Assembly: GCF_000614105.1 (NCBI RefSeq)
Contig: NZ_BAKH01000014.1
Coordinates: 1 to 50,864, forward strand
Source: Prevotella micans DSM 21469 = JCM 16134
GTDB lineage: Bacteria; Bacteroidota; Bacteroidia; Bacteroidales; Bacteroidaceae
DNA: 50,864 bases
Direction: 5' to 3'
Positions 36,165 to 44,654 of this stretch are shown one piece after another; position 1 is the first letter of the stretch, and every line of letters starts with the position of its first letter. The position numbers and the translations under genes are program-made. The notes under the pieces are model-generated. The model was not told the origin of the DNA, made no database searches, and worked only from the letters and a program-made list of their open reading frames with translations.

Positions 36165-38255
36165 ATGAGAAAATTTCAACTAACATCGGAATATAAGCCT
36201 ATGGGCGACCAGCCGGAAGCCATCAAAGAGCTTACCGACGGACTGAGAAGGGGCGAGAAAAGTCAGGTACTCCTAGGCGTAACCGGCTCCGGAAAAACAT
36301 TCACCGTGGCCAATGTCGTCGCTAATGTGAATAAGCCCACGCTGATTCTGTCACACAACAAAACACTGGCAGCACAGCTCTATGAGGAGATGAAATCCTT
36401 CTTTCCGAATAATGCAGTGGAATATTATGTGTCGTATTACGACTATTATCAGCCTGAAGCCTATCTTCCGGCAACAGATACCTATATCGAAAAAGAGCTC
36501 GATATAAATGATGAAATTGATAAGCTGCGGCTCTCAACTGTGTCGGCGCTTCTCTCTGGAAGGAATGATGTTGTGGTTGTTTCATCTGTTTCGTGCATAT
36601 ATGGCATGGGGGGACCGATGGCGATACAGTCGAACGTGATTAAACTTGCCAAAGGACAAACAATGAATCGAAACGAATTCTTACGTCGTCTTGTAGGCGC
36701 ACTCTACGTTCGTAACGACCTGGAATTTAAGAGAGGATGCTTCAGAGTGAAAGGCGACACAGTGGATGTGGCTATGGCCTATAGCGACGACGTGTTACGT
36801 ATCACTTGGTGGGACGATGAAATCGAATCAATCGAGGAACTCAATGCAGTCACCTTGCATCGACTAGCGCAGTTCGAAGAATATGCCATATATCCTGCCA
36901 ACATCTTTGTTACCTCCAAAGAACAAACACAAATTGCCATACGACAGATTCGCGAAGACCTAGCCCAACGATTGGACTATTTTGAACAAAAAGGACAGCA
37001 TGAATATGCAACACGACTTAGGAATAGGGTGGAATATGACGCCGAAATGCTTGAGGAGCTGGGTTATTGTGGAGGAATCGAGAACTATTCGAGATATTTT
37101 GATGGGCGTGTAGAAGGTGACCGACCGTATTGTTTGTTGGACTTCTTCCCTAAAGACTTCCTTATGATTGTTGACGAGAGTCATGTAAGCGTACCGCAGA
37201 TTTCGGCAATGTATGGCGGCGACCATGCCCGTAAACATAATCTCATAGAGTTCGGATTTCGATTACCAGCTGCTGCTGATAATCGCCCGCTCAAGTTCGA
37301 CGAATTCTATAGTATGCTCAATCAGGTGATTTACGTTTCGGCCACCCCAGCTAACTTCGAGCTTGAGGAATCCGGTGGAATTGTAGTTGAACAGGTGGTT
37401 AGACCCACCGGATTGCTCGAACCGGAGATAGAAGTGCGCCCGTCGGAGAATCAAATAGACGATCTGTTAATCGAGATCGTCAAGCGAGTTAAGTGTAAAG
37501 AACGTACGCTTGTAACAACACTCACTAAGCGAATGGCCGAAGAAATAACTAAGTTCCTTACCGAGAGAAACATCAGCACGGCTTATATTCATAGCGATGT
37601 GGCTAATCTTGACCGCGTTAAGATTATAAATAATTTACGCTCCGGAATCTATGATGTTCTAGTTGGAGTTAACCTTCTTCGTGAGGGACTCGACCTGCCC
37701 GAAGTCTCACTCGTTGCGATTCTCGATGCTGATAAAGAGGGGTTTCTTCGTAGTCATCGCAGTCTGACTCAAACAGCTGGGCGCGCAGCTCGAAATATCA
37801 ACGGGAAGGTCATTATGTATGCCGACACAATCACAGAAAGCATGGAGCAGACCATAAACGAAACAGCCCGCCGACGCGCAAAGCAATTGAAATATAATGC
37901 TGAGCATAACATCAAGCCTATGCCGCTGTCCACTAAGATTAAGGGCACTCTATCAAGCGGAGGCTTTATTCCTAGTCGTAAATGCCCACGCAAACGCACT
38001 GCCGATAGCGATATGCCTCTCTCAACCATCCCCAAAGTCGATAATAATACCCTCTTCGAATATCCTTATTTCGAAGACAGGGTGTCGTTTGCTGCCGATC
38101 CGATTATTCGCAGTATGACACGCAGTCAGCTCGAGCGCAGTATCGAAGCAACTAAAGAACTGATGCGAGAGGCAGCCGTAAGAATGGATTTCCTACAAGC
38201 TTCACAATATCGCGACGAACTTATCAGACTGGAAAGTGAGCTCAGATTGAAGTGA
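36165..38255 (+). CDS. uvrB: Excinuclease ABC subunit B
   Basis: The DNA-damage-verification subunit of nucleotide excision repair, 696 aa. Walker A GVTGSGKT is at 38-45, the damage-clamping beta-hairpin region is YYDYYQPEAYLPATDTYIEK, and helicase motifs include DESHVSVPQI and VGVNLLREGLDLPEVS, QTAGRAARN. The C-terminal UVR motif for UvrC contact is at the end (QLERSIEATKELMREAAVRM). Start ATG at 36165 is preferred over an in-frame TTG at 36156, which is part of the promoter. Single-gene unit. Frame intact. Confidence 0.96.
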   Translation: MRKFQLTSEYKPMGDQPEAIKELTDGLRRGEKSQVLLGVTGSGKTFTVANVVANVNKPTLILSHNKTLAAQLYEEMKSFFPNNAVEYYVSYYDYYQPEAYLPATDTYIEKELDINDEIDKLRLSTVSALLSGRNDVVVVSSVSCIYGMGGPMAIQSNVIKLAKGQTMNRNEFLRRLVGALYVRNDLEFKRGCFRVKGDTVDVAMAYSDDVLRITWWDDEIESIEELNAVTLHRLAQFEEYAIYPANIFVTSKEQTQIAIRQIREDLAQRLDYFEQKGQHEYATRLRNRVEYDAEMLEELGYCGGIENYSRYFDGRVEGDRPYCLLDFFPKDFLMIVDESHVSVPQISAMYGGDHARKHNLIEFGFRLPAAADNRPLKFDEFYSMLNQVIYVSATPANFELEESGGIVVEQVVRPTGLLEPEIEVRPSENQIDDLLIEIVKRVKCKERTLVTTLTKRMAEEITKFLTERNISTAYIHSDVANLDRVKIINNLRSGIYDVLVGVNLLREGLDLPEVSLVAILDADKEGFLRSHRSLTQTAGRAARNINGKVIMYADTITESMEQTINETARRRAKQLKYNAEHNIKPMPLSTKIKGTLSSGGFIPSRKCPRKRTADSDMPLSTIPKVDNNTLFEYPYFEDRVSFAADPIIRSMTRSQLERSIEATKELMREAAVRMDFLQASQYRDELIRLESELRLK

Positions 38256-38351
38256 ATCATAATAACAAATAAAGCATCGTTGAGAAACCATTTTGCACTG
38301 TTCTCAACCCGGTTATCTTATCCCGTAACCCTCACCTCGCCTATATAAAAG

Positions 38352-38383
38352 TTTGGGTAAGAAATGAAAAGTAATTACATTTG
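38352..38383 (+). promoter_or_regulatory. Promoter of the sigma factor gene (TTTG-N20-TACATTTG)
   Basis: TTTG at 38352-38355 and TACATTTG at 38376-38383 are 20 bp apart, the classical Bacteroidetes housekeeping-promoter spacing. The leader to the ATG at 38470 is about 80 nt. Confidence 0.75.
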
Positions 38384-38469
38384 CATCACATAACTTAATA
38401 TACAAACCAATACAAACCGAAAAGCCTATAGAAACAGCATTACTTTAAGAATAAAAATTATTTTAAAGA

Positions 38470-39066
38470 ATGAAGCAGTTTAGAGAGATGACCGATGAAG
38501 AATTGGCCATATTTTATATTAATGGAAACAATAGGGCTTTCGATCTGTTGTTGGCTCGTAATCAGTCCAAACTCTTTTCTTATATTCTCTTCGTGGTACG
38601 AAACGAGGATGTGGCTAACGATATCTTCCAAGAAACGTTTGTGAAGATTATTACTCGATTACAAGAGGGAAAATATGTCCCGAGCGGAAAGTTTGGAGCA
38701 TGGATTATGCGTATCGCTCACAATGTGATTATGGATTGGTATCGTTCGCAGAAGGCCGACAAGATAGTCGAGGCTACCAGAAATAACGACCTATCGAACA
38801 TTGGAGGTGACGATATGCAGATTGGAAATATCGAGAATCAGTTCATCACTTCCCAAACTCTTTCAGACATCAAGCGAATGATGAATCTTTTGCCGCCGTC
38901 GCAGCGCGAGGTCGTTTTCATGCGATTCTATCAGGAGATGTCGTTCAAGGAGATTGCCCAAACAACAGGAGTAAGCATCAACACTAGTCTTGGGCGAATG
39001 CGTTATGCTTTGCTGAATCTAAGAAAGATGGTGAGAGAGCATAAAGTATCTCTGCAATTAGCCTAG
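38470..39066 (+). CDS. ECF-type RNA polymerase sigma factor
   Basis: A 198-aa sigma-70 family protein with region 2 (about 25-95; DIFQETFVKIITRLQE, FGAWIMRIAHNVIMDWYR) and region 4 (about 140-190; LLPPSQREVVFMRFYQEMSF, KEIAQTTGVSINTSLGRMRY). No anti-sigma gene is next to it. It is followed after 40 bp by the OmpA-like PorE candidate and probably shares its transcript, which suggests an envelope-related regulon. Start at 38470 (MKQFREMTDEELAIFY) fits the family. Confidence 0.9.
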   Translation: MKQFREMTDEELAIFYINGNNRAFDLLLARNQSKLFSYILFVVRNEDVANDIFQETFVKIITRLQEGKYVPSGKFGAWIMRIAHNVIMDWYRSQKADKIVEATRNNDLSNIGGDDMQIGNIENQFITSQTLSDIKRMMNLLPPSQREVVFMRFYQEMSFKEIAQTTGVSINTSLGRMRYALLNLRKMVREHKVSLQLA

Positions 39067-39106
39067 AGCTATCCCCCGCCTCTACTTGTTTTGAAAGGAC
39101 GGAGTC

Positions 39107-41212
39107 ATGACGACTTGCACATCTTTTTCCTACTCATTGTTAAAGAACAAGCTCCCCAAGGCGGGGCTTGTTTTCGCTTTTCTATGCACCGTGTTCGCCA
39201 TGTTCGGATGCGGAGCTGAGAGAAACATAAGAAAAGGCGAGAAGTTCCTAGCGCTGGGCGAGTATCACGACGCTTCGGTTCAGTTCAAGAAAGCCTATCA
39301 GAATACGTCTCCGAAAGAACGCACACGCCGTGGAGAGATTGCCGCAAAGATGGCGCTATGCTACAATCGTTTGTCAGCTTCGCAGCGTGCTATTGCGGCC
39401 TATCGCAACGTGGTGAGATATAAGCTCGACGACGGAGAGACTCATCGTTTGTTGGCCGACAACCTCATGCGCAACGGAAGTTATACCGACGCCGCCAAGG
39501 AATATCAGATTGCACTCGACTCCATGCCCGGCGACAAGATGGCTTCCACCGGACTCACGGCGGCCAAGAAAGCATCGGCCGTTAAGGCGACGAAGTCAAG
39601 ATATATCGTGAAGAAGATGGACGTGTTCAACTCTCGCCGGCAGGATTATTCTCCGATGCTCTTTGGCGATCATTTCGAGCAACTCTATTTCACATCGACA
39701 CGCAACGAAGCTGCGGGCGACGAGCTCAGCGGAATCACTGGCGTAAAACCTGGCGACATCTTCGTCAGCGAAAAGGATGTCAAAGGCAAATGGGGCGCAC
39801 CGAGGGCTATCGAGTCGGGTCTTAACTCGGCTGCCGACGAGGGAACTCCGGCGTTCTCGGCCGACGGTCGCGAGATGTACATAACCCAATGTCTCATCGA
39901 TGCATCCTATCCGCGTTATGCACAGATTGTTGTGAGCAGTCGTTCGGATGCGGCATGGGGTAAGCCTTCCAAGCTCGAGATAAGCAAGGATACTCTTTCG
40001 AACTTTGCGCATCCGGCCATTTCGCCCGATGGAAATTGGCTCTATTTCACGAGCGACATACCGGGTGGGCGTGGCGGATTCGACATCTGGCGTGTACGAA
40101 TCTACGGAAACAACGTCACGGGTGGAGTCGAGAATCTCGGCGAACCGATAAACACTCCAGGCGACGAGCAATTCCCAACTTTCAGACCTAACGGCGACCT
40201 ATATTTCTCGTCGAATGGGCACGGAGGTTTGGGAGGTCTAGACATCATTATCGCCAAAGTTGGTGCCGACCATCACTATCATCTCGAATATCCAGGCTAC
40301 CCGCTCAATTCACAAGGTGACGACTTCGGAATGACCTTCGAAGGCATTCACAATCGCGGATTCTTCTCATCGAACCGTGGCGACGGGCGCGGTTGGGATC
40401 ACATCTACAGCTTCGAACTCCCCGAAATAGTTCAAACCGTCAAGGGATGGGTCTATGAGATGGAGGGCTACGAACTTCCGGCGGCACAAGTATTCATTGT
40501 GGGCGACGATGGCACGAACCGAAAGGTTGCCGTGAAGGGCGACGGCTCATTCGAATATGAAATCAAGCCCAACACAAACTACATTCTCTTGGCAACCTGC
40601 AAAGGATTCCTTAATCACAAGGAAGAATTGCGTGTCGAACCCGTTAGCGAGTCCCGCGAATACACACTCCAATTTCCACTGGCCGGCATCAGCATCCCGG
40701 TGATGATTGACAATATCTTCTACGACTTCGACAAGGCCACCCTCCGCCCCGAATCGCAGGAGGCACTCAACGGATTGGTCAAGCTACTCAACGAAAACCC
40801 CAACGTAACCATCGAGCTATCGGCCCACACCGACTATAAAGGTTCGGCCAACTACAACAAACGCCTGTCGGAAAACCGCGCTAAGTCGGTAGTGGCCTAT
40901 CTCATTTCGCACGGCATCGCGTCCGACCGTCTTACGCCCGTAGGATATGGAAAGGATAAGCCGAAAATCGTTCGTCGGAAGCTCACCGAGAAATATCCCT
41001 GGCTCAAGGAAGGCGACGTGCTAACCGAGGATTTCATTAAGAAGCTCGACAAGGACAAGCAGGAAACAGCCAATCAAATAAACCGTCGTACCGAGTTCAT
41101 CGTACTCCGCACCACCTACGGAATGTTCGACGAAAAGGGCAATCTCAAGAATGTTCCCAAACCCACGCCGAAAGTCCAGACAGCCCGCGATGACGAAATT
41201 ATCTTTGAATAG
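39107..41212 (+). CDS. TPR/PD40/OmpA-domain lipoprotein, PorE-like
   Basis: A 701-aa protein with domains in the order of PorE (PG1058) of the type IX secretion system of Porphyromonas: an N-terminal region with a lipobox-like AMFGC, a TPR region (about 40-150; KGEKFLALGEYHDASVQFKKA), a PD40 beta-propeller (about 175-415; GNWLYFTSDIPGGRGGFDIW, GDLYFSSNGHGGLGGLDI), a carboxypeptidase-regulatory-like domain (about 425-515; VQTVKGWVYEMEGYELPAAQ), and an OmpA C-terminal peptidoglycan-binding domain (about 525-680; DNIFYDFDKATLRPESQEAL, NKRLSENRAKSVVAYL). Likely an outer-membrane lipoprotein binding peptidoglycan and linking the type IX motor or ring to the cell wall. The N-terminal extension before the lipobox is longer than usual. 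Confidence 0.85.
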   Translation: MTTCTSFSYSLLKNKLPKAGLVFAFLCTVFAMFGCGAERNIRKGEKFLALGEYHDASVQFKKAYQNTSPKERTRRGEIAAKMALCYNRLSASQRAIAAYRNVVRYKLDDGETHRLLADNLMRNGSYTDAAKEYQIALDSMPGDKMASTGLTAAKKASAVKATKSRYIVKKMDVFNSRRQDYSPMLFGDHFEQLYFTSTRNEAAGDELSGITGVKPGDIFVSEKDVKGKWGAPRAIESGLNSAADEGTPAFSADGREMYITQCLIDASYPRYAQIVVSSRSDAAWGKPSKLEISKDTLSNFAHPAISPDGNWLYFTSDIPGGRGGFDIWRVRIYGNNVTGGVENLGEPINTPGDEQFPTFRPNGDLYFSSNGHGGLGGLDIIIAKVGADHHYHLEYPGYPLNSQGDDFGMTFEGIHNRGFFSSNRGDGRGWDHIYSFELPEIVQTVKGWVYEMEGYELPAAQVFIVGDDGTNRKVAVKGDGSFEYEIKPNTNYILLATCKGFLNHKEELRVEPVSESREYTLQFPLAGISIPVMIDNIFYDFDKATLRPESQEALNGLVKLLNENPNVTIELSAHTDYKGSANYNKRLSENRAKSVVAYLISHGIASDRLTPVGYGKDKPKIVRRKLTEKYPWLKEGDVLTEDFIKKLDKDKQETANQINRRTEFIVLRTTYGMFDEKGNLKNVPKPTPKVQTARDDEIIFE

Positions 41213-41221
41213 TATTCCGTC

Positions 41222-41340
41222 GCCCCTTCGGGGCTCCCCACTTGAGGTCGACTATTGCGCAGGGGTTCCGCCCTGCCGGGCTCTACCGCCTGCCTGTGGT
41301 CTGCCGCCCCTCCGGGGCTCCTCTGACTCTAGGGTTACCA
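41222..41340. other. G+C-rich hairpins after the PorE-like gene
   Basis: Short perfect hairpins GCCCCTTCGGGGC (41222-41234) and GCCCCTCCGGGGC (41306-41318) follow the stop at 41212. They lack T-runs but may slow polymerase. A similar ACCCCGAAGGGGT lies at 41716-41728. Between, no coding frame looks real. Confidence 0.6.
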
Positions 41341-41625
41341 TCCGCTAGAAACGGCAATTACCCGTCCTTAGGAACGACAACTGCTCCCCCGGGAATTGAT
41401 AATTGCCCTCCCCTAGGAACGACGATTGCCCACCCCTAGGAACGACGATAGTCCACCCTTAGGAATGACATTTGTCCATCCCTAGGAATGACGATTATTC
41501 TCCCTTAGGAGCGACATTTGCCCACCCTAAGGAATGACGATTGTCCTCCCTTAGGAGCGAACATTTGCCCTCCGCTAGGAACGACTATTGTCCTCCGCTA
41601 GGAATGACATTTGCCCTCCCGTCGA
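41340..41625 (+). repeat. 23-bp tandem array B (about 12 units), same family as the array at 29.8 kb
   Basis: Units of 23 bp, with one of 24, carry the core CCGCTAGGAACGACA(T/A)TTGCCCT in varying forms (for example CCTAGGAACGACGATTGCCC and CCTTAGGAATGACATTTGTCC). This is the reverse complement of array A. Units are more diverged than in array A, so the array is older or less homogenised. It lies between the PorE-like gene and the rRNA methyltransferase, both on the plus strand. The part 41626-41860 contains G+C-rich hairpin sequence and no recognisable gene. Confidence 0.92.
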
Positions 41626-41860
41626 ACCGACAAGAACCCTGTAGGGGTGAGAAGACTACAGGCAGGGGTGAGGCGATAGCAAAACCCCTGTAATGCGCAT
41701 TATCCATGGAAGAGAACCCCGAAGGGGTGACGGACTTCGTAAAGTTCCCCCATCAGTCTATTTGTTCTATTTGGATAAATCTGCCAGATCGCCCCTAACG
41801 ATAAAATGAAATAATCGCGAGCATGGGCTAATATACCACTCGCGCCAGAAAACAAAACAA

Positions 41861-43099
41861 ATGCAACTTTCCGAAGAATTCAAATCCAGCACACGCACGC
41901 TTATGGGCGACGAGCTGTTCAGCATGTTCATTGAGGCATTGGACGATGAACCGCCTGTGAGCCTGCGACTCAATAGATTCAAACCGTCGGCGGTTGCAGA
42001 TGGGATGAAGAAAAGTAACGTGCCGTGGTGCAACGATGGGGTGTATCTCACCGAACGCCCCAACTTTACGTTCGACCCACTTTTTCATGCCGGAGTATAT
42101 TACGTTCAGGAAGCTGCCTCGATGTTCGTTCACCATATTCTGAAGCAATATATAAACGAACCCGTAGCTGTGCTCGACCTGTGCGCCGCACCCGGAGGGA
42201 AATCAACCTGCGCACTTGGCGCCCTGCCCTCGGGAAGCATGCTTGTGGCCAATGAGCCGATAAGCAAGCGAGCGCAAATCCTAAACGAAAACATCATAAA
42301 GTTCGGCTGTCAGGATGTTGTCGTAACCAACAACTACCCCAAGGACTATCGGCAAACCGCTCTGCAATTCGACCTCATTCTGGCCGATGTGCCATGTTCG
42401 GGCGAGGGAATGTTCAGGAAAGACGCCAAGGCTATTGACGAATGGAGCGCGCTGAACGTGAGGAAATGTCGCGACCTGCAACGGTCGATAATCGAGGAGA
42501 TATGGGGCTGTTTGAAACCCGGCGGACTGCTCATTTATTCAACGTGCACGCTGAATGTTCACGAGAACGAGGAGAATATTGAGTGGATAGTCGGCGAACT
42601 GGGAGCGAAGGTTATGCCTGTTGATGTTCGGCCCGAATGGAATATCACCGGTTCGCTGAACGGCGAGAATTCTTTGCCGGTTTATCGTTTCATCCCGGGA
42701 AAAACTCAGAGCGAGGGGCTCTTCGTTGCTGTTCTAAGAAAGGATGGCGAGCACAGATCGACTGACTTTAGGAAGAAACTTCCTGCCGGATTGCGGAAGT
42801 TGAAAATACTTGGCGACGACAAGTTGCAACATCACAGCATGGCCCTATCCATAGACCCGCGGGATAGGGAGGCGTATCCAGCTGTAGAAATCGACTACGG
42901 TATGGCTATAAACTATCTCCGACACGAAGCCATTGTCCTCCATGCTGAAACGCCAACGGGCATACTCGTGCTCACATTTAAGGGTGTCCCGATTGGCTTC
43001 GTAAAGAATCTCGGAAGTCGAGCTAACAATCTCTATCCTGCAGAATGGCGCATAAAAAGCACGCACGTTCCGCCATATAATCCGATAGTCAACGTATAA
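41861..43099 (+). CDS. RsmF/RsmB-type rRNA cytosine-C5 methyltransferase
   Basis: A 412-aa SAM-dependent m5C methyltransferase of the NOL1/NOP2/Sun family. SAM loop LDLCAAPGGKST, motif IV with the first cysteine DVPCSGEGMFRK, motif VI with the catalytic cysteine YSTCTLNVHENEENI, and a C-terminal RsmF-like extension with PUA-like character (FKGVPIGFVKNLGSRANNLY). Target is probably 16S rRNA. Start ATG at 41861 (MQLSEEF). Thirteen bp before thyA, so in a rsmF-like, thyA, folA operon. Frame intact. Confidence 0.9.
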   Translation: MQLSEEFKSSTRTLMGDELFSMFIEALDDEPPVSLRLNRFKPSAVADGMKKSNVPWCNDGVYLTERPNFTFDPLFHAGVYYVQEAASMFVHHILKQYINEPVAVLDLCAAPGGKSTCALGALPSGSMLVANEPISKRAQILNENIIKFGCQDVVVTNNYPKDYRQTALQFDLILADVPCSGEGMFRKDAKAIDEWSALNVRKCRDLQRSIIEEIWGCLKPGGLLIYSTCTLNVHENEENIEWIVGELGAKVMPVDVRPEWNITGSLNGENSLPVYRFIPGKTQSEGLFVAVLRKDGEHRSTDFRKKLPAGLRKLKILGDDKLQHHSMALSIDPRDREAYPAVEIDYGMAINYLRHEAIVLHAETPTGILVLTFKGVPIGFVKNLGSRANNLYPAEWRIKSTHVPPYNPIVNV

Positions 43100-43111
43100 A
43101 ACATATTAGTA

Positions 43112-43906
43112 ATGAAACAATATCAAGATCTGCTTAGGAAAATCCTCACCGAAGGAACGCGGAAAACCGACCGCACCGGAACCGGAACTCTTTCGGTTTT
43201 CGGACATCAAATGCGGTTCAATCTCGAAGACGGCTTCCCGCTGCTCACAACTAAGAAACTGCATCTCAAAAGTATCATCTACGAACTGCTGTGGTTTCTC
43301 AAAGGCGATACGAACGTGAAATATCTACAACGCCACAACGTGACGATATGGAATGAATGGGCCGATGAAAACGGTAATCTCGGGCCGGTTTATGGGCATC
43401 AATGGCGCTCATGGCCGGATGAAAACGGCGGAACGATAGACCAGATTAGTAACGTGATTGAACTGATTCGTAATCATCCCGACTCTCGCAGGATGATTGT
43501 CACGGCGTGGAATCCGGCCGAAATAGAACGCATGGCTCTTCCACCATGTCATTGTCTGTTCCAGTTCTATGTAGCCGATGGACGACTGTCGCTGCAACTA
43601 TATCAACGTTCGGCCGACACTTTCTTGGGAGTTCCGTTCAACATCGCTTCCTATGCCCTGTTGCTGCTGATGATGGCACAGGTTAGCGGACTGAAAGCCG
43701 GCGAGTTCATCCATACAACAGGCGACACCCACCTCTACACCAACCATCTCGAGCAGGCCAAAACGCAATTGGAAAGAACGCCTCGTCAATTGCCCATAAT
43801 GAAACTTAATCCGGACATAAAAAAGATTTTCGACTTCCATTACTCCGATTTCACACTTGAGAACTATAATCCTCATCCGCACATTCCGGCCCCAGTGTCT
43901 GTATAA
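43112..43906 (+). CDS. thyA: Thymidylate synthase
   Basis: A 264-aa folate-dependent enzyme that methylates dUMP to dTMP. Catalytic cysteine in [15 protein letters not shown], with [18 protein letters not shown] and [13 protein letters not shown] (folate and dUMP binding) following, plus the start [20 protein letters not shown]. Length and motifs match the family. Directly upstream of folA, the enzyme that regenerates the folate thyA consumes. Frame intact. Confidence 0.97.
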   Translation: MKQYQDLLRKILTEGTRKTDRTGTGTLSVFGHQMRFNLEDGFPLLTTKKLHLKSIIYELLWFLKGDTNVKYLQRHNVTIWNEWADENGNLGPVYGHQWRSWPDENGGTIDQISNVIELIRNHPDSRRMIVTAWNPAEIERMALPPCHCLFQFYVADGRLSLQLYQRSADTFLGVPFNIASYALLLLMMAQVSGLKAGEFIHTTGDTHLYTNHLEQAKTQLERTPRQLPIMKLNPDIKKIFDFHYSDFTLENYNPHPHIPAPVSV

Positions 43907-43925
43907 CCCTCACAAATCCGTTGAT

Positions 43926-44410
43926 ATGAAAATAAATATCATCGTGCAATAGCCGCAAACAGAGCCATAGGCTTCGAAAATAAACTCATCTATCACATCA
44001 GCACCGACCTGAAACGCTTCAAAAAACTCACAACCGGCCACACTATAATCATGGGCCGACGTACATTCGAATCTCTGCCTGGCGGCGCCTTGCCTAACCG
44101 TCGTAATATCGTGCTCAGTAGAACCCAGCCAAGTCTTTCTGACTGCGAGATATTCCCCTCGCTGGAGCATGCTCTCGAAGGTTGTAGTCATGAAGAGGAT
44201 GTGTTTATCATTGGTGGTGCAACCCTCTACGCAGAAACTCTACCGCAAGCCCACCGCCTCTACATAACGCAGATAGATGATATGCCTGCTCAGGCCGATG
44301 CTTTCTTTCCTCTAATCCCTGCAGATGAGTGGAAGAAAGTGCATGAGGAACGCTATGCGCCATCCGAAAATATACCCGGATACGCCTTTATCGATTATAT
44401 CAAAGTTTAA
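43926..44410 (+). CDS. folA: Dihydrofolate reductase (one frame break)
   Basis: An NADPH-dependent reduction of dihydrofolate to tetrahydrofolate; 162 aa when restored. The start is MKINIIVAIAANRAIGFENK after adding one G lost near 43946 (GTGCAA for GTGGCAA). Then follow LIYHISTDLKRFKKLTTGHT, the NADPH loop GRRTFESLPGG and FIIGGATLYAETL. Without the correction a stop is read after eight codons and only the last two-thirds is open. It is essential beside thyA, so a read error is most likely. Gap to thyA 19 bp. Confidence 0.92.
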
Positions 44411-44430
44411 GCTTGAAGAAATTTAAGGGT

Positions 44431-44457
44431 ATAAAAAAAGGACTACCGCTGTAGTCC
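44431..44457 (-). terminator. Terminator of the candidate small RNA / AlkD-DPP III operon
   Basis: On the minus strand GGACTAC and GTAGTCC form a 7-bp stem with an AGCG loop, followed by TTTTTTT. The opposite strand has only weak T content after the stem, so it serves the minus strand. Confidence 0.82.
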
Positions 44458-44495
44458 AATCTTTGTTAACCTTAAATCTAATACTATGAAAAACA
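44433..44495 (-). ncRNA. Candidate small RNA (about 63 nt) downstream of folA
   Basis: Minus-strand promoter TTG (44531-44529)/N20/TATCTTTG (44508-44501), then about 40 nt with no ORF (TTCATAGTATTAGATTTAAG and GTTAACAAAGATT), then a strong terminator (44457-44431). The unit is antisense to neither folA nor the AlkD gene; it fills their convergent gap. The architecture is the same as in the candidate at 20041-20127 (canonical promoter, short leader-free body, hairpin with T-run). Function and family are unknown. Confidence 0.6.
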
Positions 44496-44500
44496 CGTTG

Positions 44501-44531
44501 CAAAGATAAATCCCAAGTTAATATGTTGCAA
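44501..44531 (-). promoter_or_regulatory. Promoter of the candidate small RNA downstream of folA
   Basis: TATCTTTG on the minus strand with a CTTGC -33-like element 20 bp upstream. Confidence 0.6.
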
Positions 44532-44654
44532 GCCTAAAGCAGCTAGTTTTCCTATTATCAAGTGTTTGTTGATATAAGTCAAGCACCTGCGAAAATACTT
44601 CCCCATAATCATTCAAACCTATCTTCCATGTTTCTACGAGTGTAGAAACATCGT

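Noticed and set aside
41151..41440. Small Pro/Arg-rich frames after the PorE-like gene
   Set aside because: They consist of G+C-rich hairpin and 23-bp repeat sequence with no start context and no homology I recognise.
2813..43946. Pseudogenisation or programmed frameshifting to explain the broken genes
   Set aside because: Breaks hit essential, unrelated genes. They are one-base losses in short runs and carry no slippery heptamer plus structure that I can see. Sequence error explains all of them.
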